A stretch of DNA of 64,000 nucleotides from Bacteroidaceae bacterium (GTDB lineage Bacteria; Bacteroidota; Bacteroidia; Bacteroidales; Bacteroidaceae), in the NCBI GenBank assembly GCA_017560945.1, contig JAFZDY010000007.1, positions 68,307-132,306 of the forward strand, read 5' to 3'. Position numbers and translations under genes: made by a program. How positions within the stretch are numbered: position 1 is the stretch's first letter; each line of letters opens with the position of its first letter. Below the pieces are notes generated by a model that ran no database searches, had not been told where the DNA came from, and saw only the letters and a list, made by a program, of their open reading frames with translations. Below are positions 35,287-44,599 of this stretch, in pieces.

Positions 35287-36267
35287 ATGAAACAATGCTC
35301 TTTCTCAACAATTATTGCTATCACGTTGATGTGTATGACGTTCACTTCATGCAGTTACGTTCGATGGGTGGGTGTCGAACGTTTGACACCTGCTAAAATC
35401 GATTTGCCTGAGCGGGTGCGTCGAGTTGCGGTGTTGAATAATCAGCCTATGATGGAAGAGGAATCAAGTTCAATCTATTATTTGGATTCTCGGATAGTGG
35501 TGGATAGTTTGGCTCAGTACTTGGCCGATGCTGCTTATTTTGATGAGGTGGTAATCAGTGACACGGTGTTGAATAGCAATATGTTGATTGATTACAATAG
35601 TCGAGAACTTCGTCCGACAATCGTGATGGAACTCTGTCGAAGGTTTGGGGTTGACATGTTGGTGACGGTTGACTATGTGGCCTTTCTTCCTAATGAAGTA
35701 GAACTACCCTATGTGACAGGAGAGGTACGTGTGCGCATGACTTGCTACCGTGAAGGTGAGATAAAACCCATTGCTTCCATTAAAGAAGAGGCTTGGATGG
35801 ATTGGCAACGATGGAATGCTTTTAAGGCTTCTGCTGTTTCTTTGTCTGTTGCAAAGGCTTTGTCTACCATTGCTCCCCAATGGCAGATTGAAGAGTTCTC
35901 CTTCTATACTGGTGCAAATGTGTGGCAACGCGATGCAGCGGTTTATGTGCGCGAAGGAAACTGGGATGGTGCGGCCAACCTTTGGCGTCAGCAATTGACC
36001 CATAAGAATCGTCGTCGTCGGATGGAAGCACATTTGAATATGGCTGTTTATCATGAAATGAGAGATGACAATGTAGAAATGGCACGCACTCATGCGCAGA
36101 AAGCGTTGGAGTTGTCGGAAGAGGGATTGAAAATGAAGAATGGAAGACCCGTTGAACCGACTCGCGATTATCTCTTGATTTCCGAATATATGAAGAATAT
36201 GGAGCGTCGTGGACACGATTTGGAGCGCCTGAAGCAACAAATGTATCGTTTTTCTAATGAATTTTAA
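35287..36267 (+). CDS. DUF6340-like lipoprotein with TPR-like C-terminus
   Basis: The protein has 326 residues. The signal peptide ends in a lipobox with Cys at residue 22 (FTSCS). The N-terminal domain (about 35-190) has the look of DUF6340, seen near many Bacteroides genes. The C-terminal part (about 210-300) is helical with TPR-like sequence (WDGAANLWRQQLTH, then RTHAQKALELSEEGL). No catalytic motif. It lies between two copies of the dispersed palindrome. Confidence 0.72.
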   Translation: MKQCSFSTIIAITLMCMTFTSCSYVRWVGVERLTPAKIDLPERVRRVAVLNNQPMMEEESSSIYYLDSRIVVDSLAQYLADAAYFDEVVISDTVLNSNMLIDYNSRELRPTIVMELCRRFGVDMLVTVDYVAFLPNEVELPYVTGEVRVRMTCYREGEIKPIASIKEEAWMDWQRWNAFKASAVSLSVAKALSTIAPQWQIEEFSFYTGANVWQRDAAVYVREGNWDGAANLWRQQLTHKNRRRRMEAHLNMAVYHEMRDDNVEMARTHAQKALELSEEGLKMKNGRPVEPTRDYLLISEYMKNMERRGHDLERLKQQMYRFSNEF

Positions 36268-36276
36268 GAAAGAATG

Positions 36277-36306
36277 TTTGCACGATAGATTTTTTTTGTA
36301 CTTTTG
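36277..36306 (+). promoter_or_regulatory. promoter of the acidic protein gene
   Basis: TTTG (36277-36280), 18 nt, then TACTTTTG (36299-36306). Confidence 0.68.
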
Positions 36307-36329
36307 AGGGCGAATAAAAAAATAAGACC

Positions 36330-36779
36330 ATGAACTTAGGAATGCAATCTCAAACAGAAATCTTGAAAGCCTTGAAAGAGGCGTTAGGAAAATTGCCCTT
36401 GGAAGGCGGACAAATGACCCTCGTGTCGGACATTCACCTGCAGCCTTGTATGGATAGCGGTGAATTGGCGATTTTTGATGATGATGACCATGAACTTGCA
36501 CGTATTACAGTAACAGAGTGGACGGATTGTATTCCTGAAGATTTTTATACTCAAGCCGAGTCGCAACTACGTGCCATGTTGCAAGTTGTCGAGAAAGATG
36601 GTAGTTTGGACAATTTGCCATTGATGAAACCCTACTCCTTTGTATTGGTGGACGATGAACACGAGACCGTGGCAGAGTTGTTGCTGATTGATGATGAAAC
36701 AGTAATGTTGGACGATGGATTGTTGAAAGGCTTGGATGAGGAGTTGGATGCATTCCTTAAAGAACTACTTGAAGAGTAA
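36330..36779 (+). CDS. acidic cytosolic protein of unknown function
   Basis: The protein has 149 residues, no signal peptide and a strong excess of Asp and Glu (FDDDDHE, LLLIDDETVMLDD). The ending ELDAFLKELLEE is probably an amphipathic helix. No family recognised. It has its own promoter. Confidence 0.75.
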   Translation: MNLGMQSQTEILKALKEALGKLPLEGGQMTLVSDIHLQPCMDSGELAIFDDDDHELARITVTEWTDCIPEDFYTQAESQLRAMLQVVEKDGSLDNLPLMKPYSFVLVDDEHETVAELLLIDDETVMLDDGLLKGLDEELDAFLKELLEE

Positions 36780-36820
36780 AATATAAGTAGAGGCGTAAGT
36801 CTCGCGTGCAACCATAGATA

Positions 36821-36896
36821 TTGTAGGCGCGGATTTCACAGATTAACGCGGATTTTAGATGCAAATTCGTGAATTTTGTGGAATCCGCGCCTACAA
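36821..36896. repeat. dispersed palindrome, copy B
   Basis: TTGTAGGCGCGGATT (36821-36835) pairs perfectly with AATCCGCGCCTACAA (36882-36896). A further CACA/TGTG pairing lengthens the stem to about 20 bp. Confidence 0.88.
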
Positions 36897-37178
36897 TTAT
36901 ATTAGTAACGTCCGTAAAACCTATTTTACTACGCCCCCCCTCCGCTTCGCTCATCCCCCTGCCAAGGGATAGTATAATGTTCTGCTTGTGCCAGAACAAG
37001 AACAGGCAAAGAGAGTGACTTCTTTGCTCTTCTCTTGCTCGTTCAAATTAGAAGGGAGTAAACCTATTTCATGACTAAGATAAAAACAGGTCAACGAGAA
37101 TTAAAAATAATGTTTAACTCAGTCAACCTCGACTATAAATAAGACTCAATGTAGTCAACGGAAATCGTTAACATACAA

Positions 37179-37310
37179 AGTACTGAAATCACACTTAATA
37201 GATACCGTAATACTACTTAATAAGTACTGTAGTACCATAAGGGAAGTACTCGAGTACCAATAGGCTGGTACTCGAGTACTCCTTAATCGGAATTTTAAGG
37301 AGTACTAATT
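37179..37310. repeat. 22-bp-period array with GTACTCGAGTAC palindromic cores
   Basis: Units begin at 37179, 37201, 37223, 37245 and 37267, exactly 22 bp each, with a decayed unit at 37289. The best cores are AGTACTGTAGTACC, AGTACTCGAGTACC and GGTACTCGAGTACT. The 8-bp tails vary, with ACTTAATA or close relatives in three of them. Confidence 0.88.
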
Positions 37311-37385
37311 TTGATTGATTATTAAGGATTTATGTATCGGATAGGTATCTGCCTAAATAATATATTAGAGTATTATTTGATACAA

Positions 37386-37425
37386 AAAAGAAAACCCTTC
37401 AAATCTTGCGATTCAAAGGGCTTTT
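37386..37425 (-). terminator. terminator of tRNA-Leu
   Basis: On the minus strand, AAGCCCTTtGAATC pairs with GATTtgAAGGGTTT and is followed by a T-rich tract, just downstream of the tRNA 3' end. Confidence 0.8.
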
Positions 37426-37431
37426 CTTTCG

Positions 37432-37515
37432 TACCCAGACCCGGGGTCGAACCGGGATGGAAGTGAATCCACTGGTGTTTGAGACCAGCGCGTCTACCGA
37501 TTCCGCCATCTGGGC
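37432..37515 (-). tRNA. tRNA-Leu, anticodon CAA
   Basis: This 84-nt gene folds as a class II tRNA. The acceptor arm GCCCAGA (37515 inward) pairs with TCTGGGT, the discriminator is A, the anticodon stem is CTGGT/ACCAG with loop CTCAAAC, and the TTCGA of the T loop follows a long variable arm. The CCA end is not encoded, as usual in Bacteroidota. It reads UUG codons. A 76-residue frame on the same strand (37373-37603) is spurious. Confidence 0.96.
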
Positions 37516-37540
37516 ATCGTTTGTTTCTCGATTGCGGGTG

Positions 37541-37571
37541 CAAAGGTACTGCTTTATTTTGAACCTGCAAA
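37541..37571 (-). promoter_or_regulatory. promoter of tRNA-Leu
   Basis: The minus strand has TTTG (37571-37568), 19 nt, then TACCTTTG (37548-37541). Confidence 0.8.
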
Positions 37572-37768
37572 CTTTTTGCGTGTTTTTTTAGTCGTTTGGC
37601 CAATATTTTTTCGAAAATCCCTTTTTGATAGGCAAATTTTTCTTTGGTAAGGGAAGATTTTTTCTCCTATACACTAAAAAATATTTCCCAACGAGGGAAA
37701 AATATATGTCGTGTTTCCATCATATAACCTTATCAAGTAGTCATGAGATACATTCACAATGTCAGAAA

Positions 37769-37800
37769 GTTACGAAAAAATAGGATTTCGTAACGAAAAA
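37769..37800 (+). promoter_or_regulatory. inverted repeat upstream of the large repeat-protein promoter
   Basis: GTTACGAAA (37769-37777) and TTTCGTAAC (37786-37794) are perfect 9-bp arms with an 8-bp spacer. A third half-site, GTAACGAAA, overlaps the second. It ends about 45 bp before the -33 element, a place suited to an activator. Confidence 0.5.
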
Positions 37801-37842
37801 GTAGTTTTTTTTAGTAAAGTGCGAGGTTTCTTCTCTTTTTTC

Positions 37843-37873
37843 TTGGTTAGTTATTTAATTTGTCTTAATTTTG
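37843..37873 (+). promoter_or_regulatory. promoter of the large repeat-protein gene
   Basis: TTGG (37843-37846), 19 nt, then TAATTTTG (37866-37873): a full match. Confidence 0.83.
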
Positions 37874-37913
37874 CGACCTAATACATTATTTTATTAATTA
37901 AATTATTTATTCT

Positions 37914-40900
37914 ATGAAAAAAGCTTTACTATTTTTATTTGTGCTTCTCGGAGCTATGGGCTTGAGAGCGCAAGAAACAACGGTAGTGGCGGATACGCTG
38001 AAACCTAACGTTGTTAATGAGTTGGTAGTAGGGAAGACTTATGTACTTGGCGCGCAATCTGTTCAGTACCAAGTTTCTTTCACTGCTCCTGCTGATGGAT
38101 TTCTTTCTATTACTCCTTCTCAGGCGTTAAGAAGCACAGGTTTTTACATTAACGGTAAAAGTTCAACTTTTACAAAAGTAAATGGCGGTTTCTCTGAGAA
38201 AGGTATGGCTCAGGGTAGTGTGTTTACTGGTAAATTCTACACAACTGTAGCTCCTACTCCAGAGAATGTCTATTCATTCACTGTGGCTTTTAAAGAAGGT
38301 GTGCCATATGCTCCCCTGCAGATGACAGAAGTTAAGCCTGGTGATAACAGTGTGTGGTCTGGAGCTGAATATTACTATCTCGCATATGATTCTTACAAAG
38401 GTCAGGCATATTACAACTTTTCTTCGGCTATCAATGTTAATGATGTAGTAGTCTCTATTGTTGTTGGTGATAAGACATATTCTCCCGTAAAAGTGACATC
38501 AGCCAAGAATGGTGTTGTGTTGACAGGTATGCCTGATACTATGAGTGCTGCCATATCTGCAGGTTTGATTAAGGCGGGAGAGACATTTGAGGTAAAACTT
38601 TCTAATATTAAAGATGTAGAGTTTTCTGCTAATACAATTGCCGATCAGACATTCACTTACACGTTGGCTTCTACTGCTTGTACAGGTGTTAATCCTGCTG
38701 CTGGTAGTCGTAGTGAATTACCCGAATCGGTTGTGTTCTCTTTTGATGGAAACGTATCGATAGACAATGCAAAGTTCTATTTCGTTAATGCGAATACTGG
38801 TGTAGAGACAGAATTGTCTGGTGCTACAGTTGAAGGAACTTCTATAAAGATTCCTGTACCTGCTATTCAGGGAATGCTTCCCAAGGCTTATAATATTGTA
38901 GCTCGTGGTGTGACAGATGCTGATGGTAATGTTATTAAATACGGTGAGACTAATGGACAATTGACTGTCTCTTATACAACAAGTAACGGAATATTCAATA
39001 ATAGCGTAATTGTTTCTCCTGCACATGGGGCAGAGGTTTCTTCTTTGAAGACATTTACTTTTACATTTGCTGGTGATGTGGTTTATGATGCAAGTCAAGC
39101 TTCTTCGACAAAGATTAAATTGACAAACATTAATGAAGATGTTATTGATGGTGACGTGACTTATGCAATTGATGCAAATGTGGTTACTTTTACATTGAGT
39201 AAAGAAGTTTTCACTCCTGGAACATATTATTTGGAGGTTCCTTCGAAACTTTTCTGGGCAAAAGAATCTTATGACAAGGATAACCTTTCTACTGCTAGTT
39301 GCTACTATATGGCTTCAAAAACTATCGGTTGTACTGTGAAGGCTTATCAGCCCACAACTGTAACTCCGGCTAATGGTGAAACATTAGAAAAGTTGGAGAC
39401 TATCACTCTGTCATTTAGCGATGAAGTAGCATGTGATGAAGAGGCAAAAGTTGCAGTTCTTATGCAGAAGCAGGAAGGTGATGATGATGAATTTGGCATG
39501 CCTACAGTAGGTGGAAATGATACTGTAGCCGTTGGAAAATTGCTTTCTGATAATGCTAATCCTAATAACGTTGTGGTTGATTTGGGATGTATCAAATCTC
39601 TTGGAGTTTTCTCTGTTGTTGTTCCCGAAGGTGCTATTTGGGCAGTAAATGACGAGACTAAGAAAACTGGTCAGTTGACCTATCAATATAATGTTGAACC
39701 CGTTGAGGAAGAGCTTCCTGATACTTTGGTTTCAAGTCAAGATCAAAAATCTACTATTTGCGCTGGCAAGACATATATTATAAAGGCTGGTCAAGGTAAT
39801 TATAATGTTGAGTTTACCGCTGAAGCAGATGGTTTCTTGACTATTGAACTCTCTTCAAAGATTTCTGTTACAGGATTGAAAATTAATGGTGCTTCTTCTA
39901 CTTTTACAAAAGATTCTAATAATGGTATTACCAAGAAGGGCATCGCGAAAGGTAGTGTATTCTCTGCTCAGTATTACACTAATGCCAATGTTACAGAAGA
40001 TGTAACAATGAAGGTGATTTTCGAAGAGGGTGTTCCTTATGAACCTCTGACCATGACTTTGGCTAATCCTGTTGATGGTGGTGAGTGGTCAGGTGCTGTA
40101 GAGTACAAATCTTATGGAACTAAGGGTGCTCCTCATTATGAGTTCTCTTCTAAAATCTCGAAGGATGTTACAGTTACTGTAAAGATTGGAGATAAAGTCT
40201 ATGAAAAGGTTGCTTGTACAGTAGATACTTATAATCCTAAATTGGATATTAATGGGTTGCCCGCCATTATGACTGAAGCTATTGCTGAAGGTTTGATAAA
40301 GGCTGGTGAAACATTCACTTTGACATTGTCTAATCTTGTAGATAACGAATTTCCTTCTAATAAATTGGACGATGTAACATTTACATACACAGTTGCTTCT
40401 ACTTCTTGTACAGGTGTTACTCCTGCTGCAAACACAGGCCGTACTGTATTGCCTGATAATGTAGTGTTCTCATTCGATGGTACAGTGTTGATTGACAATG
40501 CTAAGTTCTATTTCGTAAATAAGGACAGCGGGGAGAAGACTGAATTGGAAGGCGTTGTAGATGGAACTTCTGTGAAAATCACAGTGCCTGCTCTTGAAGG
40601 TTTGCTCCCCAAGGCATACGACATTGTAGCTGAGGGTGTAACAGATGCTAATGGTAAGGTGATTACTTATGGTGAGACTGTTGGTCAATTGGCAGTATCT
40701 TACGGAACAGGCAATGGTTACTTCAAAGCTGTAGCAGAGCCTGCTCATCGTAGCGAAGTTTCTTCTTTGAAGACTTATACATTCACTCTTCCCGGTGATG
40801 TAGTATATGATGCATCTCTAGCTTCTTCTTCTGAAATTACTATCAGTAAGATGAATGAATCCAATTATAGTTGGGAAACATTGGAAGGTGTAACTGCTTC

Positions 40901-43900
40901 TTACGAAATCAATGAAAATGTGGTTTCTGTTGTTTTGAGTGAAGAGATTGCAACTCCAGGCGATTATATGCTTGAGGTTCCTGCTAAGCTCTTCTGGTCA
41001 AAGGATTTGTACGATGAGGACAACCTCTCTACAAATACTTGTTACTACATGTCTTCTCAGAACATTACTTGTACTATCCCGCCTTATGGTCCTACTGCAG
41101 TGACTCCCGAGGTTGGTGCAACATTGAATAAACTTGAAAAGTTGACTTTGACATTTGATGAGCGTATCGAAATCGATGATACTGCCAAGGTGGTTGTAAT
41201 GATGTATCAGGAGTATATTGACCAATGGGGACACCCTGATATGAAGGAGATTAAAGTTGGTGAATATACTATTGGCTATGATTATGTAAACGATTGTAAT
41301 GCTATCATAGATTTCGGTTCTCTTGATTCTGCAGGTATTTACAATATTACTATCCCCGAAGGATGCATTTGGGCGGAGGCTAACGAGTCCAAGGTAATTG
41401 GTAGATTTAATTACCAATTCTACGTAGACCCTGAATATTGGGATCCCTCATGGATTGTTGAAGTTGGTAAGAACTGCACTCAGGAGGCTCCTTATCAGTT
41501 GGTTGCTGGACGTAAGTACGAAGTTAGCGAAATGTACTCATATCTCCAGTTTACTGCAGAAGAGGATGGACGTGTTTATATCACTCCGTTGACTGATGGA
41601 TATAATGAATGGAGTCAGCATGATTCCGATTGGATGTATTCGAATGATTTGAAGAAGACTGAAGATGGTGACTACTGGTTCGGTGTGGCTGAAGGTGAGA
41701 CTTACAATATCCGAAGATATGGTTTTGGTACTTGTCAATTCCAATTGACATTTGAAGCTGGTACTCCTTATGAAACTCTTACTTATATTGCTTCAAGTCC
41801 TGTAGATGGTGGAATTTACAGTAAGTCTGTTTCTGCTGAGTACAGTGACAATAAGGGTTCTGTAGACTTCAAGTTCTCTTGCTCTGTGGATGTTGAGGCT
41901 TTGCAGATTTTGGTCGTATTGCCCGCTCAGGATAACAAGCAAGTTGATATCACTGAAGATGTTTACATCGAAAGCAGCACAATTTATAGCGGAGGTGCTT
42001 ATCTCTCTCTCGATATGCGTGATGTAGTTGAAGAACTCGGACTTAAGCACGGTGACAAATTCCAGGTAGTATTGAAGAATGTTCAAGATGCTGCATATGC
42101 CGATAATAAGTTGGCTGAGGAAGTGAAGATTGAACTCACTTATGCTGCTATTATCTGTACATCTGTAAGTCCAGGTAATGATTGGGATGTTGATGCTATC
42201 CCGACTGAAATTTCATTGCAGTTCGATGGTGAAGTTTCTTGTACTGAAGGTAAGGGTTATATCATTGACCTTGCTAACACTGAGAACAAGCAAGAGTTTG
42301 AAATTAAGAACTTGACTACTACTGGTGTCGAAAACTATGATGGTAGCATAATCTATAAGGCTACTGTTACTTTGCCCGAGGCAACCATCACTTTGTCTTC
42401 AAGAAAATTCGCTATCGAACTCCAAGGATTGGTTAGTACCGAAGGACATACAGTTTCTTATGGAAGTGAATTTGGTAAGTTCGTTATCGAGTATGCTTTG
42501 AGTGCCGAAACTCTTGTTCCTGTTACACCCAGTGAGGATGACGAGATAGAGGTAGAGTCTATTAAGACTACAACTTTGACATTTGCAGAGGATGTAGTTG
42601 TCTCTCCTGAAGCTGAGGCTTACTTCTACTGTGATGGTGAAGAAATCGTTGGTGAACTTGTTGTTGATGCAAATGATTCTAAGAGTGTAATCATCACTTG
42701 GTCACAGGAAGTTACCAAGGCTGGTTCATACAATATAACTATTGAAGGTGGTTCTATCTACAATAGTAAGTTTGATGCAGACGCTGATGATTACGGTGTA
42801 GAAAATGGTGCAACTTACAATCCGTACCTCTCTTACTACTTCGTAATTCCTGCAAATAATTCTGCTACAACTGTTGCGTCTATTACTCCTGCAGCTTATG
42901 AAGGTCGTATGTGGGGTACTCCTATTAGTAAACTTCCTACTCAGGTTGTAATTGAATTCGACGGTGTTGTGAAGGAAGTGATCTCAGCTTATGGTCAAAG
43001 TCAGGGACTTGGTGGCGGTTGGTCACTCGATGAGGATGACGATATGGAAGTTCCCGCAGCTAATGCTCTTAAGACTGAAATCGTTGAAAATGTATTGTAT
43101 GTGACTATTCCTGAAGAGGATATCGAAACATTGACATTCGGTTACTATAACATCACTATCAATGCTATCGGTGAGGATGACAAACCTATCGGATTTGCTA
43201 TGGATGATTGGGGTGACATAGATATGTTTGCAGAGCAAATTTCATTCAACTACTATGTAGAGAAGATGTTGGATATTGAAGAAATGATTCCTGCAGATGG
43301 TTCTATAGTTAAGCAGTTGGATAAGGTAACTATCACATTTAGTGATGAAATCTTTGAAGTAACAGAGGATGCAAACATTGCTTTGTTTGATGAAAACTAT
43401 GACGATGCAGCTGAAGTAAGTGTAACATTTGAAGGCAACGTGGCTACATTGACATTTGATGCTCCTGTAACTGCTGCTGGTACTTACACATTGTTAATTG
43501 GTGAATCTTCATTTGCAACTGAAGACTATTTATTGAATGGTGAAATGTACTTCGAGTTCACTGTTGATCCTACTTATGTTGAGGCTTTGGCTATCGTAAG
43601 CGCTACTCCTGAAGATGGTGCTACTGTTGAAGGCTTGACTACTGTTGAGGTTAAGTTGAACAAGGAAGTAGGTTACCTCTATAAGGGTATGTTGATGCCT
43701 GCTGACGGTGGTGATGATGCACACTATGCTTCACTCACTCAGTCTGAAACTGATCCTACTGTTTACACTCTCGACTTCACTCTTCTCTACGAGGATGGCG
43801 TGAAATTGCGTAAGGATGTAACTTATACTATGACTCTCGAGGCTTACGCTTCTGAAGAGGCTTGGAACCAGAACGGTGCTTGCGAAACTGTAGAGTTGAC

Positions 43901-44426
43901 TTACGTAGGTGCTTACGAAGGATTCAAGTACAGTGATGTTACATTCGAAGGTATCACTCCTAACGAAGAGACTGTTATCACTGACAAGTCACAGAACAAG
44001 TTCGTTGTTAAGTTCAGCGGCGCTGTGAACATGGTTGAGGAATTGACTTACATCAACATGGGTCAGGGTAATACTCAGACATTCGAAAGCATCGTTGCTA
44101 ATGACGATAAGACTGAATATACATTGACTATCGCTGAAAGCGTAATGGATCAGTTGACAGTTTCTATCAACATTATCTTTGCTGCTGAGGATTTGAATGG
44201 TAACCGTGTACAGGGTACAAGCGGTGAAGGTGAATACAGCGTATTCGCAGTTGAGTTCAAGTCTGAGATCATTCCTGCTGGTATCGACGCTATCACAGTT
44301 GATTCTGACGTAGTGGTTTACAATGTAGCTGGTGTGGTTGTTGCTCAGGGTAAGGCTTCTGAAGTATTGAGCAACCTCAACAAGGGTATCTATATTGTAA
44401 ATGGTAAGAAGTATGTAGTGAAGTAA
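37914..44426 (+). CDS. giant secreted multidomain repeat protein (Ig-like, SbsD/Big_5-like modules)
   Basis: The protein has 2170 residues with a signal peptide (1-20, ending LRAQ). It is built from about 100-residue beta-sandwich modules marked by VSPAxGAEVxxLKTxTxTF and TLSFSDEV. Modules are grouped in a super-repeat of about 575 residues: copy 1 at about 25-598 and copy 2 at about 599-1172 are closely alike (for example YKSYG/YDSYKG, CTGVxPAA, LPKAYxIVAxGVTDAxG), and copy 3 is divergent. The tail, GIYIVNGKKYVVK, resembles the C-terminal sorting-type tail of Bacteroidales surface proteins. It has no catalytic motif. A role in adhesion or glycan binding is plausible. It is monocistronic with strong promoter and terminator. 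Confidence 0.85.
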   Translation: MKKALLFLFVLLGAMGLRAQETTVVADTLKPNVVNELVVGKTYVLGAQSVQYQVSFTAPADGFLSITPSQALRSTGFYINGKSSTFTKVNGGFSEKGMAQGSVFTGKFYTTVAPTPENVYSFTVAFKEGVPYAPLQMTEVKPGDNSVWSGAEYYYLAYDSYKGQAYYNFSSAINVNDVVVSIVVGDKTYSPVKVTSAKNGVVLTGMPDTMSAAISAGLIKAGETFEVKLSNIKDVEFSANTIADQTFTYTLASTACTGVNPAAGSRSELPESVVFSFDGNVSIDNAKFYFVNANTGVETELSGATVEGTSIKIPVPAIQGMLPKAYNIVARGVTDADGNVIKYGETNGQLTVSYTTSNGIFNNSVIVSPAHGAEVSSLKTFTFTFAGDVVYDASQASSTKIKLTNINEDVIDGDVTYAIDANVVTFTLSKEVFTPGTYYLEVPSKLFWAKESYDKDNLSTASCYYMASKTIGCTVKAYQPTTVTPANGETLEKLETITLSFSDEVACDEEAKVAVLMQKQEGDDDEFGMPTVGGNDTVAVGKLLSDNANPNNVVVDLGCIKSLGVFSVVVPEGAIWAVNDETKKTGQLTYQYNVEPVEEELPDTLVSSQDQKSTICAGKTYIIKAGQGNYNVEFTAEADGFLTIELSSKISVTGLKINGASSTFTKDSNNGITKKGIAKGSVFSAQYYTNANVTEDVTMKVIFEEGVPYEPLTMTLANPVDGGEWSGAVEYKSYGTKGAPHYEFSSKISKDVTVTVKIGDKVYEKVACTVDTYNPKLDINGLPAIMTEAIAEGLIKAGETFTLTLSNLVDNEFPSNKLDDVTFTYTVASTSCTGVTPAANTGRTVLPDNVVFSFDGTVLIDNAKFYFVNKDSGEKTELEGVVDGTSVKITVPALEGLLPKAYDIVAEGVTDANGKVITYGETVGQLAVSYGTGNGYFKAVAEPAHRSEVSSLKTYTFTLPGDVVYDASLASSSEITISKMNESNYSWETLEGVTASYEINENVVSVVLSEEIATPGDYMLEVPAKLFWSKDLYDEDNLSTNTCYYMSSQNITCTIPPYGPTAVTPEVGATLNKLEKLTLTFDERIEIDDTAKVVVMMYQEYIDQWGHPDMKEIKVGEYTIGYDYVNDCNAIIDFGSLDSAGIYNITIPEGCIWAEANESKVIGRFNYQFYVDPEYWDPSWIVEVGKNCTQEAPYQLVAGRKYEVSEMYSYLQFTAEEDGRVYITPLTDGYNEWSQHDSDWMYSNDLKKTEDGDYWFGVAEGETYNIRRYGFGTCQFQLTFEAGTPYETLTYIASSPVDGGIYSKSVSAEYSDNKGSVDFKFSCSVDVEALQILVVLPAQDNKQVDITEDVYIESSTIYSGGAYLSLDMRDVVEELGLKHGDKFQVVLKNVQDAAYADNKLAEEVKIELTYAAIICTSVSPGNDWDVDAIPTEISLQFDGEVSCTEGKGYIIDLANTENKQEFEIKNLTTTGVENYDGSIIYKATVTLPEATITLSSRKFAIELQGLVSTEGHTVSYGSEFGKFVIEYALSAETLVPVTPSEDDEIEVESIKTTTLTFAEDVVVSPEAEAYFYCDGEEIVGELVVDANDSKSVIITWSQEVTKAGSYNITIEGGSIYNSKFDADADDYGVENGATYNPYLSYYFVIPANNSATTVASITPAAYEGRMWGTPISKLPTQVVIEFDGVVKEVISAYGQSQGLGGGWSLDEDDDMEVPAANALKTEIVENVLYVTIPEEDIETLTFGYYNITINAIGEDDKPIGFAMDDWGDIDMFAEQISFNYYVEKMLDIEEMIPADGSIVKQLDKVTITFSDEIFEVTEDANIALFDENYDDAAEVSVTFEGNVATLTFDAPVTAAGTYTLLIGESSFATEDYLLNGEMYFEFTVDPTYVEALAIVSATPEDGATVEGLTTVEVKLNKEVGYLYKGMLMPADGGDDAHYASLTQSETDPTVYTLDFTLLYEDGVKLRKDVTYTMTLEAYASEEAWNQNGACETVELTYVGAYEGFKYSDVTFEGITPNEETVITDKSQNKFVVKFSGAVNMVEELTYINMGQGNTQTFESIVANDDKTEYTLTIAESVMDQLTVSINIIFAAEDLNGNRVQGTSGEGEYSVFAVEFKSEIIPAGIDAITVDSDVVVYNVAGVVVAQGKASEVLSNLNKGIYIVNGKKYVVK

Positions 44427-44448
44427 TATTCACACATCATAAATGAAT

Positions 44449-44492
44449 GAGAAGGGAGAGCGCCAAGAAGGTGCCCTCCCTTCTCTTTTTTT
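44449..44492 (+). terminator. terminator of the large repeat-protein gene
   Basis: GAGAAGGGAG (44449-44458) pairs with CTCCCTTCTC (44476-44485), with further pairing inside, then seven Ts. Confidence 0.93.
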
Positions 44493-44541
44493 GTCTTTTG
44501 CTGTAAAAATATTAGTTGTTTGAACTTATTCCTTAAATTTC

Positions 44542-44572
44542 TTGGGTGGTAAAAAGAAAAAATGTACTTTTG
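44542..44572 (+). promoter_or_regulatory. promoter of tetR-fabG
   Basis: TTGG (44542-44545), 19 nt, then TACTTTTG (44565-44572). It decides the tetR start: a GTG at 44546 lies inside the promoter. Confidence 0.83.
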
Positions 44573-44599
44573 CACAGAAATACATGTTTTGTGCAACTT

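Larger units (their letters stand above)
36780..37385. other. repeat-rich gene-free region before tRNA-Leu
   Basis: About 600 bp without a credible gene. It contains the dispersed palindrome copy B (36821-36896), a C-rich tract near 36935-36965, a small GTTCTG/CAGAAC hairpin (36979-36997), three GTCAAC words 32 bp apart (37090, 37122, 37154) and a 22-bp-period palindrome array (37179-37310). Confidence 0.7.
37516..37842. other. divergent regulatory region between tRNA-Leu and the large repeat protein
   Basis: No gene. AT-rich, with the tRNA promoter at its left end, a TTTCCC/GGGAAA hairpin around 37684-37705 and a 9-bp inverted repeat at 37769-37794. Confidence 0.6.

Noticed and set aside
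36935-36965. C-rich tract as a G-quadruplex or IS end
   Set aside because: It has one long C run and scattered short ones, and no matching inverted end; nothing supports either reading.
37373-37603. 76-residue frame on the minus strand
   Set aside because: It coincides with the tRNA-Leu gene and its promoter.
44546-44599. Longer N-terminus for the TetR regulator from GTG 44546
   Set aside because: This codon lies inside the promoter (between the -33 and -7 boxes), so it cannot be in the mRNA.
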